From Corallium rubrum (lineage: Eukaryota > Cnidaria > Anthozoa > Scleralcyonacea > Coralliidae): 64,000 bases of DNA. The stretch spans positions 6,538,041 through 6,602,040 of the forward strand of contig OZ036006.1 of the NCBI GenBank assembly GCA_964035015.1, in the 5' to 3' direction. The notes beneath the pieces were generated by a model. The model did not search any database, was not told the origin of the DNA, and was given only the letters and a program-made list of their open reading frames with translations. A program made the translations under genes and the position numbers. Shown here piece by piece: positions 1 through 10,112 of the stretch (positions are counted from its first letter, which is position 1; each line of letters opens with the position of its first letter).

Positions 1-2
1 AA

Positions 3-896
3 TACATGGCTGCTGGGGCTTATTCCCGGTACAGTCATGGTTACCCGGGGATGCCAGTTCACGCCCCACCCATGATGCAAATGTCGTTACCAACCCCCGG
101 CGATGCATCCCTACTTCAATGGCAATTACATTCGGGATTAAAGGACTTGCGTGATGCCAAAGACTTTGAGAATTGGTACGCACCATATAAGGTACCACGT
201 GTTCGCAATAACCCGACCCATTCCCTTCCTCCGTCGCTCCTTCATTCGGCACCACTAATTGATGGTCAGCGGAACTCAACATTACATCGACACAAAGATG
301 GCATCATCTTACCCGGGGGTCCAACCCCGTTGGGTACAGATCCCGTGACGGGACTACCTCAACATCATTCTCACTCACACGTGCATACGCACTATCATCT
401 ACATCCTGGCGAGCAGCATCTGAACCAACCGCGCAGTCCTTCATTGAACCTGGAACCGAACTGGTTGTGGCAAAATAATCACGTGACTCCAGGTCACGAG
501 ATGTGGTTACACCCGCAAGGCCTGAGTGGACACGGGCGGCATTTAATGAATCCAGGTGAGGAGTTCAACGGAATTTCACCTTATTTTCCAGGCCTATATC
601 CACCATCACGAGAGTATCATGAACTTATGAGTCAGAGTCTAAAAATAGATCATGGTTATCCTTTCTATCACCCATTCCTTTCCGTGTCCAGAGAACATTC
701 AATGCGTTACGTCAGACCTCATGACCGTCAGCCACGCCTGGGGACTATTGACGAGCCTAGTGCCAGTCTTCTTCACCGTGCTGACGCCAGAAGCATGCGT
801 AGTCCTTCTTTAAAAAACTTCGAAAGTGGTAGCAATATGTTATCAACCAATCAAAAACTATCAACCATTCATCCTATTTTAGTTGACGACGATTGA
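3..896 (+). CDS. C-terminal part of an atrophin/RERE-like protein (5' end outside window)
   Basis: The reading frame is open from the window edge to a TGA at 894-896, about 297 residues. A Met codon at 6 is present, but the frame is also open before it, so this is probably a last exon or the end of one. The protein is rich in His, Pro, Ser and Leu. Its clearest mark is a His-rich run around residues 120-135 (HSHSHVHTHYHLHP) like the His-rich block near the C-terminus of animal atrophins, which act as nuclear co-repressors. Tyr/Pro/His-rich stretches follow (for example EYHELMSQSLKIDHGYPFYH). No catalytic domain, signal peptide or membrane segment is visible. The assignment rests on composition and one motif, so an unrelated low-complexity nuclear protein remains possible. 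Confidence 0.5.
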   Translation, partial: YMAAGAYSRYSHGYPGMPVHAPPMMQMSLPTPGDASLLQWQLHSGLKDLRDAKDFENWYAPYKVPRVRNNPTHSLPPSLLHSAPLIDGQRNSTLHRHKDGIILPGGPTPLGTDPVTGLPQHHSHSHVHTHYHLHPGEQHLNQPRSPSLNLEPNWLWQNNHVTPGHEMWLHPQGLSGHGRHLMNPGEEFNGISPYFPGLYPPSREYHELMSQSLKIDHGYPFYHPFLSVSREHSMRYVRPHDRQPRLGTIDEPSASLLHRADARSMRSPSLKNFESGSNMLSTNQKLSTIHPILVDDD

Positions 897-1055
897 TCAT
901 CATCATTAAGAGAGACTGGGTACTAATGTGCGCGTGTAGCCTGGGAACTAGAAGTAGTTATTTTTTATTTTTGAATTGAAACGAGAAACGTTTTGTAGAT
1001 ATTTCATATTTGTATTTATATTATGTTCGCGGTTAGGCTCGTTTTCTTCAATTGT

Positions 1056-1061
1056 AATAAA
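1056..1061 (+). terminator. Polyadenylation signal of the atrophin-like gene
   Basis: AATAAA lies 160 bases past the stop codon and is followed by a T/G-rich stretch (1064-1083), the usual arrangement of a vertebrate-style poly(A) site. The minisatellite begins about 45 bases further on, so the transcript probably ends just before it. Confidence 0.5.
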
Positions 1062-1104
1062 AATGGTTTTGTTCACTATTGTTAGAAAATCAGTGTAGAC
1101 ACAT

Positions 1105-2078
1105 AGACCCAGTGTCACAGACAATGTCAGACGCACGGTCAGACCAGTGGGAGTGTCAGACGCAGGCGGTCAGATCAGTGTCAGACGCAGGCGGTCAGGT
1201 CAGTGTCAGACGCGCACGGTCAGATCAGTGTCAGACGCGCACCGTCAGATCAGTGTCAGACGCAGGCGGTCAGGTCAGTGTCAGACGCGCACGGTCAGAT
1301 CAGTGTCAGACGCGCACGGTCAGATCAGTGTCAGACGCGCACGGTCAGATCTGTGTCAGACGCAGGCGGTCAGATCTGTCAGACGCAGGCGGTCAGATCA
1401 GCGTCAGACGCAGGCGGTCAGGTCAGCGTCAGACGCAGGCGGTCAGGTCAGTGTCAGACGCAGGCGGTCAGATCAGTGTCAGACGTAGGCGGTCAGATCA
1501 GTATCAGACGCGCACGGTCAGACCAGTGTCAGACGCAGGCGGTCAGATCAGTGTCAGACGCGCACGGTCAGATCAGTGTCAGACGCGCGCGGTCAGACCA
1601 GTGGGAGTGTCAGACGCAGGCGGTCAGATCAGTGTCAGACGCAGGCGGTCAGGTCAGTGTCAGACGCGCACGGTCAGATCAGTGTCAGACGCGCACCGTC
1701 AGATCAGTGTCAGACGCAGGCGGTCAGGTCAGTGTCAGACGCGCACGGTCAGATCAGTGTCAGACGCGCACGGTCAGATCAGTGTCAGACGCGCACGGTC
1801 AGATCTGTGTCAGACGCAGGCGGTCAGATCTGTCAGACGCAGGCGGTCAGATCAGCGTCAGACGCAGGCGGTCAGGTCAGCGTCAGACGCAGGCGGTCAG
1901 GTCAGTGTCAGACGCAGGCGGTCAGATCAGTGTCAGACGTAGGCGGTCAGATCAGTATCAGACGCGCACGGTCAGACCAGTGTCAGACGCAGGCGGTCAG
2001 ATCAGTGTCAGACGCGCACGGTCAGATCAGTGTCAGACGCGCGCGGTCAGATCAGTGTCAGACGCGCACGGTCAGATC
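1105..2078. repeat. 25-bp GC-rich minisatellite with a 454-bp higher-order repeat
   Basis: About 38 copies of a 25-bp unit (core GTGTCAGACGCAGGCGGTCA) run head to tail. Variants alternate between a 'CAGGCGG' and a 'CGCACGG' form. The order of rare variants (GTGGGAGTGTC, CGCGCACCGTC, GATCTGTCAGACGC) is repeated exactly 454 bp apart (1144 and 1598), so the array grew partly by a recent block duplication of about 18 units. None of the three plus-strand frames meets many stops, which produces long artificial reading frames rich in Arg, Ser and Gln. The array is cut at 2078/3895 by a transposon. Confidence 0.95.
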
Positions 2079-3894
2079 CAGGGCGTTTATATAGGGGGCG
2101 GTGAAACGGGGTCGGCGTTAGATCATATTGAATTAACGTACAGTGACGTCACAACTTGGAACTTTAAAAATGGATTGGCGTGCGTGTATTAAAAGCGAAG
2201 GACAGTATAGTTTCAAGATAAACGTCCGCGTGTCTTCTTTGACGACTTTCGCTGTTTGATGCAAAAACTAACAAACAAATCAGGTAATGACGACAAGATA
2301 AAACATTGAGTTCTCAGCCTTCCTCACGAACGGCGCAGACGGACTCCAGATGAGAGAGAATTGGGATTTGGGATATTGATTATTGGTTTTTATATGAATC
2401 GTGACTTAATACAAGTGTTTTACCTGACATCCCTTTTTTATAAATAGCAGAAAATCAGATTGAAAGTTGTGCACATTTTGCATTGACCTAATCACCGTCT
2501 CGCCACGAGTTTTGCGTGCTGACATTTCGCTCATAAGGTCATTTGCATCTTTATTATAAATACGTACTTAATATGAATTATTTATCGCAATTTTCCGATT
2601 TTCCCCGCAATTACATCACTACCCGGGTATCCCAAAACTTCAGGTATAGCAAAGTTGTGACGTCACTGTACGTTAATTCAATATGATCTAACGCCGACCG
2701 TGAAACGGCAATGGGCGCGCTGATCGATGTGTGATGCAGAGGACTGGTAACAAGCCCCCTGTCACCATAGCGACGAACGCTAAGTCAGGAAAGTCCAAAA
2801 TATGGCGGGTAAAATACGCTTGATGTCGAAGTCTCTGAGTTGAGTTTTAGAGGACGTGGATGAAATTGCCGAGCCATACGATATATCAGTGGATTCAGCT
2901 AATATATTCTCTGGTGTTACTCCCAAAAATTCGGAGTCGTTGCTGAAACATGAACAAATATGTTGCTGAAAGATATGAACCGTACCGTTGCTTTCGCAAG
3001 AGAAATGACGCAAGAGTTTTGGAAATCTTTGTTTGTGCACGTTATCATTTGGCCATGTTCGATAGAAGACAACATCTTGCATTGAATTTTAGCTGGTAGG
3101 TCATCTTTCCAATTGAATATCAAGAAATAATCAACTCCAATTTGCATTTTCTCAATGAAACCTAACAAGAAGTCATCTTGGCTATCTGATGACAAAATTA
3201 CAAGGTGTGGACGACAGTTTATCACATAATGCGCTCGGCATGCGTCCCAGCAAGTCGTATTTTAATAAATTGATCGGAGAGTAAAATTTGTTTACAGCTT
3301 ACAGTTATTCTAATCTAATGCTTCAAAAACCCGATAAAGTTATTGATATAATTACTAAGAATCGTAACATGGCAAAACTATAAGTTTTGTTTACTTCTCT
3401 TGCAGCAATTGAGGAACTAAACAGGCAAGAGTTAAGCCATAAAAATACCTAACATCCGAACGCTATATCTCCAAATAATCAACTCCGATTTTTATGAAAA
3501 CTTTAAGATATAACCACACTATTATAATCTTCAACATACCTGAATTCCTAAGCGTGGACGACCTGTTAACATGCTCAAATCTTGTAATGAAATTTTCCCT
3601 CGATAGAAGTCATCAAAAAATCGAGTCATTATCCATAATAACTCCTTTATAGTACAACTTTTTACGCCAAACAAATATTCATACATTAAACGAATAAGTA
3701 CTTCGTCGGTACATTGCAAAAGGTTCCTCCAAAATTACATAGTTTAAGAAGAAACAGCGAGAATGTCACAGTGCCCAAAAATCCACTTTTGATCAACTTT
3801 TGCTCAGAAGCACGCTCGTGCCAGTCCTTTTGTGCATCACACATCGATCAGCGCGATATGAGCGCGTTGCACCGCCCCGTATATAAGCGCCCTG
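2079..3894. mobile_element. hAT-like DNA transposon, non-autonomous, inserted in the minisatellite
   Basis: The ends form a terminal inverted repeat of about 30 bp (CAGGGCGTTTATATAGGG at left; the right end reads the imperfect complement). An exact 8-bp target duplication, GTCAGATC, lies at 2071-2078 and 3895-3902. CAGGG ends plus an 8-bp duplication are the hAT signature. The 1.8-kb interior has only short reading frames (such as 2917-3225 on the minus strand) that I cannot match to a transposase, so it is most likely non-autonomous. It hosts the nested element at 2110-2699. Confidence 0.8.
2110..2699. mobile_element. Mutator-like inverted-repeat element nested in the hAT copy
   Basis: Inverted repeats of about 48 bp (GGTCGGCGTTAGATCATATT... 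at left) bound this 590-bp element. It is flanked by a perfect 9-bp direct repeat GTGAAACGG at 2101-2109 and 2700-2708. A 9-bp duplication is typical of Mutator-like elements. The interior is AT-rich and non-coding. It split the left terminal region of the host hAT element, so it arrived later. Confidence 0.75.
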
Positions 3895-3966
3895 GTCAGA
3901 TCAGTGTCAGACGCGCGCGGTCAGATCAGTGTCAGACGCAGGCGGTCAGATCAGTGTCAGTTGCGT
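3895..3966. repeat. Continuation of the 25-bp minisatellite
   Basis: Nearly three more units of the array at 1105-2078, in the same orientation, follow the right end of the hAT insertion. They show that the element landed inside the array and not at its edge. Confidence 0.9.
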
Positions 3967-4283
3967 TTACACTTGCCACAAGGTGACAAACCAAGGACAA
4001 GCTCGACGCGCTCACTTTTCCACCTGAGGAAGGGTTGTTGAAATCAGAAGTAGAAGTTACTTTAAATTGTGATCGTATAAGCAGACGGGCTTAGGATTCT
4101 TACATTTTTTCGTATTGTATATATTTAACTTTATCAAATATGCTTTGTGTACAAAATTTTAAAGAAATTTACCGAAGCAACTTCTCACACTTAGTATCGA
4201 TTCAGATCGTTGCTGTCGTGACAACGTAAAAAAAACCTATTTACAATGTGCAGATGTTCAATTTGTACAATAGACAAGTTGTG
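3967..4283. other. Gene-free spacer
   Basis: This AT-rich stretch lies between the minisatellite and the inverted repeat behind GLCE. I see no coding, RNA or repeat signal in it. Confidence 0.5.
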
Positions 4284-4536
4284 CAATTGACCGTACCGAA
4301 AAAGATGGCGACTTGTACATTTAACCGCAATCCTTTGCGTGCAGTAAGTGTTGTTTCTTGCAGACTTATCGAGAGATATGGTTTTAAAACGATCAACTTT
4401 GGTAGGAATGAAGTTCTTGCTTACTTAATCCATCTTAGCATGATAAACAATGTTTAGTTGTTATTTGAGCTGATTTGACGTCGCAAAGCATTGTGGTTAA
4501 ACGTACCGCCGCCATCTTTTTCGGTACTGTCAATTG
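4284..4536. repeat. Short foldback (MITE-like) element just downstream of GLCE
   Basis: The left arm (4284 to about 4340, with CCGTACCGAAAAAGATGGCG) is the near-complement of the right arm (about 4480-4536). The loop is about 140 bp. Because GLCE reads leftward and stops at 4556, the GLCE 3' untranslated region must start within this element or run through it. Confidence 0.65.
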
Positions 4537-4555
4537 GTACGTCCAGAAATACACT

Positions 4556-7513
4556 TTAGTTATGTTTCGCACGGAGACCTTTAAAATAACCTTTCCAACG
4601 TTGTAACATTTTCTTATAGAAAGGATCGCTGTCTATTTGAGTGATCCAAATTAACTGATTCACATGCGTCGCGTGGTAGTCCCATCTCGCGAGATTAAGG
4701 TCGTGATCCATCGTCAGGTGTCGTAAATCATAAATAGTTCCCGATCCAGTATCGAACATAATGATCATTGCCCGAAGTGACGTCATCCCGTCTTTGAACA
4801 ATTTTTCCGCTTCACTTCGTTTTTCCGAAGGTAACGTCATTTTCAGATCGTAGAGTCCCATCAGAGAGTAAATAAAGCCGTTAAGAACAAAGAGTGATGG
4901 CGTCAGCGGATACTCTTCGTACCATTTATAACGGTTCATAAAGACGGCCAGAATACCGTGATCTTTAGACTTGACGTGAAACAATGCCGTTGCGCGTTGT
5001 GCAGCGTTCAGAAACTTCTCATCTTTAGTATGGTAGTAAGCCCTTGTTAGCACAGACATAGCTTGTCCTTGGGCCATTGCAGAGTACCAGCCAGCTTGAA
5101 GCTCTGGTCCTCCTCGTATCTTACGTTTCACTGGTATAGACCAACCACCTTTTTTATCCTGGTTCTTTAAAATCCAGTGCGCAGACGCGAGAAATGCAGC
5201 CTCGTGCCCAGTCTCTGCCAGAGTGATATTATCAATAGATCCTTTCCCATGGAGGGTCAACGTCTGAATTTCTGTCAGACGTAATTTTTTTTTCTTGGGT
5301 TCATTTTTTCCACGTTTTGACCTTTTTGACCCACGTTTTGACCCAAAAGCTTTTTGTAAATCAATCAAAAGGTTTCTCGTCACTCGTCTCCACCCCACTT
5401 TCATTCCTATGCCGTATGTGACTGTTTTTTTAGTAATCTCCATTAGGGTAGTTGATGTGTCATATACAATTGTAAATTCTTTGGCATCGTCAACTTCTAA
5501 AGTCAAGGAAATTCTTCCTGGGGATTTGAAGAGAATATCAAAAGATAGCACAAAGGCTTTACTAGAACTCACGAGAGACAAGGAAACACCATTGTGAGGT
5601 GAGTCTGAAACAAGAAAAAATAATTATATTAGAATAGACCCAGCGGCGATGTGCTGCTGGAAAGGGTATCAGTGATGGATTTACAGGCGGTGCACACCCC
5701 CCTGGCCTTGGCCAAGTGGGGTGTGGGGGGGGGGGGGTGCCAATTGCCTTGTCATATTCAAGACATTAAAGGATGCATTCATTCAATGTCTGTGTAAACT
5801 TCATGCTATCATGATTCATAGATATATGATTCATATATTAGCTATCATATGATTCACAGGTATTAATAAGTAGGCTTTGGTGGGCTTTGCCCCTCTACCC
5901 CCCAGCCCCACCTCCAGCTCGGCCCCTGGACTCTGCCAGGGGTTGTGTCCCCAGACCCCTGCCGTAGCTCCCTCAGTGGCACTCCACCCTGCCTTGGTCA
6001 CACTGCAGGCCTGCTCTCTGAGCAGATCAAGCTGGATCCATCACTGAAGGGTATGGTTTTTGCCATCTTTAGTTTGGAACAGGGTCAGTTTTCATGGTGC
6101 CAGTTATTTAGTCTGGTAGTGGTGCAGGATCTACCCTGGGTGCCAGAGGTTCTTCCATGCTCATAGGGACACTCCTTCATTCACTTTCTCTTTCATTCAC
6201 TTTCTCTTTCATTCACTTTCTCTTTCATTTACTTTCTGTTTCATTCACTTTCTCTTTCATTCACTTTCTCTTTCATTTACTTTCTCTTTCATTCACTTTC
6301 TCTTTCATTCACTTTCTCTTTCATTCACTTTCTCTTTCATTCACTTCCTCTTTCATTCACTTTCTCTTTCATCCACTTTCTGTTTCATTCACTTTCTGTT
6401 TCATCCACTTTCTGTTTCATCCACTTTCTGTTTCATTCACTTTCTCTTTCATCCACTTTCTGTTTCATTCACTTTCTCTTTCATCCACTTTCTGTTTCAT
6501 TCACTTTCTCTTTCATCCACTTTCTGTTTCATTCACTTTCTCTTTCATTCACTTTCTCTTTCATTCACTCTCTCTTTCATTCACTCTCTCTTCCATTTCT
6601 CACTTTCTGTTTCATTCACTTTTTCACTAATTTCTAACTCACTCCAATATATTTTTCAAAGCATACCTTGTGCATCAAACTGCATGACGTGTGATTTCCT
6701 CTCTGGATCAAATACATTCTTAACAACAGAATCCTTTCCTGCTGTCACCCACTCCTGGTTCCCAGGCTTCTCACAATCATCCACGACCTTGGGTGCCTTC
6801 TTACTTGGTTTCTCAACCATCATACTGTAATGACTCAAGCCATATTGTGCAATCTGGATAGGATAGTAATACCCCTGCGGCCCCCACTGGGTAGATATAG
6901 GGACCTCGTCGACCCCAGTAATACACTTGACACGAGACCTTCCTTCTACGTTATATTTCACAAACCACATAAAGGACCCACTTGGACTATACGTGTCAGT
7001 ACTTGGTGTAAAATAATCATACACAGTATGCCTCCATTCGAATTTCTTGCCAAATGAATCACGTACAATTTTACCATCAATCTCGAAATAATCTTTGATG
7101 AAAGAAAAAGGGATGTATACTTCTTTCTCCTCTATTCGTCCTTCAATTGCTTTGTCTCCGTTGACCAGTACTTCGATACTTTGGTAAGAAGGTTTGATCT
7201 TGACTGGGTTGTCTGTCGTTTCACTCTCTTCGTTCCTTTCAATATTATCATCGTCAACATCTTCATCTTCATCTTGCTCTTTCTCCAGCTCAAAAGGTTC
7301 TTCTGTATTTTTATCAAACATTTCTCCTTCTTTAGGAATGTTTTTCGGCCAAATTGTTGTCGTTTTAAAAGGCCTTAAGCGAACCTCCAACTTACTAACT
7401 TGACAACGGTTCCACATGAAAATAACTGCCCCCAGACAAAGTATGACCAGCAAAATGTTACCACGAGATGTATATCTAAACATTTTGAACACCAACGGCC
7501 AACAAATTCTCAT
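4556..7513 (-). CDS. GLCE: D-glucuronyl C5-epimerase (heparan sulfate epimerase)
   Basis: The coding exons are 7513-6667 and 5604-4556 (minus strand). The donor is CAAG|GTATGC, the acceptor TTGTTTCAG|ACTC, and the split codon gives Asp283. The product is 631 residues, close to the roughly 617 of vertebrate GLCE. It converts D-glucuronate to L-iduronate in heparan sulfate in the Golgi. A type II membrane anchor spans about residues 19-34, followed by an acidic stem. The family core is clear: STQWGPQGYYYPIQIAQYGL in exon 1, then GWYSAMAQGQ, WYEEYPLTP (510-518), TGSGTIYDLRH (568-578) and ARWDYHATH (588-596). It ends in RAKHN as the vertebrate enzyme does. The conserved tyrosines and arginines of the catalytic groove are present. 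The 1.06-kb intron holds a G/C-tract repeat near 5700-5760 and a 16-bp minisatellite. Met1 gives the longest N-terminus; Met11 is an alternative start. Confidence 0.95.
6174..6620. repeat. 16-bp pyrimidine-rich minisatellite in the GLCE intron
   Basis: About 28 units of TTTCATTCACTTTCTC, with CTGT and ATCC variants, end about 45 bases from the GLCE splice donor (the intron is read on the minus strand). On the transcribed strand it is purine-rich. Confidence 0.9.
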
Positions 7514-7575
7514 ATTTTATACCTAATTATCCCATTTTAATAGAGAACCTCATTTTCTGAATGTTTGGTCATTTG

Positions 7576-7632
7576 GACGCCATCTTGAAATGTCGCTATA
7601 CATTGTCATCGTAGGCTCGTATTGTGACGTCA
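7576..7632 (-). promoter_or_regulatory. Probable GLCE promoter motifs (YY1-type and CRE)
   Basis: Read on the minus strand, 7587-7576 gives CAAGATGGCGTC, the YY1-type motif common just downstream of TATA-less start sites. A palindromic cAMP-response site TGACGTCA lies at 7625-7632. Both are 60-120 bases upstream of the GLCE start codon. The function is inferred from the motifs and position only. Confidence 0.4.
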
Positions 7633-7639
7633 TCTATTC

Positions 7640-8320
7640 TTTAAAAAATTTTCCCGCCTCAGAAATCTTCCATTTTTCATTTCTTCTTCGCCTCAAAGCA
7701 AGCCTTCGAAGATTTTCACGCGAAACTCACGTTGTTTCGTCGTTTAACATAAAAATTTAGCACTAGTAGTGCCTTATAAATGTCTAAATCAATATATAAG
7801 GCTTTTGGGGAAGGCCTGGCTTGTGGAAAATGACGAAAATCCTGTTTCATGCTGTGGTGAATGAATATTCATGACTTGACTCCGGAAGAAGGGCTGCTGT
7901 TTAATTACACCACAGTAAGTTGTTTGTTTTTAACAAATAAACATTATAATAAACAAATAAATATACTATAATAGCTATACAATTATTTGTGTTTATTTTG
8001 AGGGAATAAAATTTAATAAAAGGTTCACAATTCTCGTTCAATTCTAAAGCCAAACAGTTGATAGACCTGCAAAAATAATTATGAAATTCTAATTTTAATA
8101 TTAAGCGTATAGATATAGATTGATAGATGTACTGTAGTTGCAATATAGTTTTATTGGTATTTTATGCCAATTCCCCATTTATTGAAGGCTTAATAAACAA
8201 ATAATGAAGGTTTATTAAACAGCTCTAGGTATTTTATAAACACATATACAATGTCCAAATATAGTCATCACTGATTCAATGGCATACAGTATATACATAA
8301 ATTTATATACATTGAGGTCT
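7640..8320. other. AT-rich intergenic spacer upstream of GLCE
   Basis: Apart from ordinary AT-rich sequence and short runs such as AAACAAATAAATAT, I see no gene or clear repeat here. Confidence 0.5.
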
Positions 8321-8329
8321 GGGGGACAA

Positions 8330-9016
8330 TACCCTGCGAGTCAGAGCCCCTTTCCAACCTACGCAAGCTTTGAAGCAAATTTGGCTCTGCCCAGGGGTGT
8401 AGGAAGCTTAATAAACTTAGGGGGGCCGACTCCTACGAGGTACCACCATGGTTGGTGCCGAGCAGTAAAATTTTGAAAATTTGGAGTCTCTATATCGTCG
8501 GAAATGGCATTTTCAGAGTCTCCTCTACCTCTTTCGTTAGGCCCTTTCATTAATTCTTTCATTATAATTTGTGAGTCTATGCTATCCATGAGTCAGGATG
8601 GATTATTATTATTAATTGGCCGATCAGCGCAATTGAAGTCGCACTTCTAATGCGATTTTTTTAAATTCAATTATTTTTTGGGGGGCCGAAAGCTATTCCA
8701 GCCCCCCTTTATAAAATATTGGGGGGGCCACAGCCCCCCTGGCCCCCCTGCTTCCTACACCCCTGGCTCTGCCAACAAACTCGATATTTATTTTTGAGCA
8801 TACGTGAATGGTTGCCAAGATACTATTTTGGGCCCAGGCTCTAACACGTCACTTCCTATTTTCCTGCTTACGCGTGTTGATAAACTAGAACTTGTTTGAC
8901 CAGTTGAAAACCTGACTGACTCACCCCAAACTTGGGGTGAAGATCGAGTTTGTTGGCAGAGCCCACTTTCCTCCAAAACTTTCATAGTTCAGAAAGGGGC
9001 TCTGACTTGCAGGGTA
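8330..9016. mobile_element. Inverted-repeat element with 9-bp target duplication (Mutator-like)
   Basis: The ends TACCCTGCGAGTCAGAGCCC and its near-complement bound the element. A perfect 9-bp direct repeat GGGGGACAA lies at 8321-8329 and 9017-9025. The interior is non-coding and was itself hit by the hAT MITE at 8392-8765. The arms around that insertion also pair (CTCTGCC...AACAAACTCGA). Confidence 0.7.
8392..8765. mobile_element. hAT MITE nested in the 8330-9016 element
   Basis: The terminal inverted repeats start CAGGGGTGTAGGAAGC, and an exact 8-bp duplication GCTCTGCC lies at 8384-8391 and 8766-8773. The element is 374 bp, non-coding, with G/C tracts near the right end. Similar G-rich CAG..GTAGGAA ends occur at 23350-23908. 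Confidence 0.85.
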
Positions 9017-9231
9017 GGGGGACAATGGAGGGTGACCCAAACCACAAAAAATCATTAAAAATCCCAACACTATGTTAAAATCAAAAAAATAACAGAATAC
9101 CAAAACTATACATTAGGTAAAACCAAATATCATATACCAACGCTGCGAAACACCTGAAATACTGTATAAATAGTACCTTGATACTGCAATATACTGAAAA
9201 CCCCAAATTCCTCCTTTTACATTGTGTTGTT

Positions 9232-9433
9232 CCAGAAAATATCCATAATCTCCCCCCCCCCCCCCCCACCTCACAGAAGACACTTCAAAATTCCTGGGGG
9301 AAGGGGGGAGGGGGGTGTTTGACACTAAGCTAGAGTTAGGGCTAATTAGTTGATGGCTTTCAGGGAAATACAAGGAGGGGGTGGGTACTAGACAAACTGC
9401 TTTCTGGGGGTATGGATATTTTCTCAAACTACA
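9232..9433. repeat. Dispersed inverted-repeat family with TTCCAGAAAATATCCA ends (copy 1)
   Basis: The left end TTCCAGAAAATATCCATAAT and the right end TATGGATATTTTCT are complementary, with C- and G-tracts inside. Related copies lie at 30318-30448 and 44967-45173. I saw no target duplication. Confidence 0.5.
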
Positions 9434-9692
9434 GATTGTCAAGGCTTTATATTGCCAACTCCTGGTTTAGATGCATGTTAACCAATTACAAATGAGCAGA
9501 AAAGTGAGGAAGATGAAACCACAGCACACAATCCACGGACTGCTTTTCTACTCAGCATACATCTAAATTAGAAGTTGGTGATAATTTATTGCATCAAAAA
9601 TTGCATGTGTAAATGGGCCTTCAGAGTTTCCCCAAAAATATCCACACGGACACACCTCACTCATGGAAGAAATGTGGACAGTATTAGTTCAA

Positions 9693-10078
9693 TCATCATC
9701 ATCATCTGGTCGAGCTAGCTCGGACATTCAACCTATCACGCCATCCATCACGGTCCTGCATCAGGGTCGGGAGGTCTTCAGGGAGGCATCCAGTATCTCT
9801 ACATAGTTGGTCAATGTAGGTGATTGCTGGGTGACCGAACCGAGTTTGGCCATGGCGAGGGGTCCAGAGCAGTAGGTCGCTTGCAAGTTCTTGTTTTGCT
9901 CTCCAGCAATGTCCAGCAAAACGCATTCTGCACTCACGTAAAGTTATTGAAATATCTGGGATGGGTCCATAGAACTGTGATTTAGTGGGGTGTTGTCTCC
10001 AGGAGATATTAAGAATAGCTCTCAGCATCTAGCTTGGATTCAAGAGTCTTAGTCAGTGTCCAAGCTGTGGCACCATTC
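9693..10078 (-). mobile_element. 5'-truncated LINE (reverse transcriptase C-terminal end)
   Basis: The minus strand encodes a non-LTR reverse transcriptase tail of craniate 'endonuclease-reverse transcriptase' type: SWRQHPTKSQFYG, RMRFAGHCWRAKQELASDLL, LWTPRHG, then YIDQLCRDTG to a stop at 9702. The 3' end is a short (GAT)n tail, as such LINEs often have. A 10-bp target duplication ATTAGTTCAA flanks it at 9683-9692 and 10079-10088. The start of the fragment (GATAWTLTKTLESKLDA) is one frame off from the rest, so the copy has at least one frameshift. It sits 25 bases past the hyaluronidase stop codon, inside that gene's likely 3' untranslated region. Confidence 0.85.
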
Positions 10079-10112
10079 ATTAGTTCAAAGAACAGGAGAA
10101 TACTTGCAAGAA

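Noticed and set aside
1079-2192. Three overlapping long plus-strand frames rich in Ser, Asp, Gln and Arg
   Set aside because: They are the three readings of a 25-bp minisatellite; the period and not selection keeps them open.
6157-6630. Phe/Ser/Leu-rich frame of 157 codons
   Set aside because: 16-bp minisatellite in the GLCE intron.
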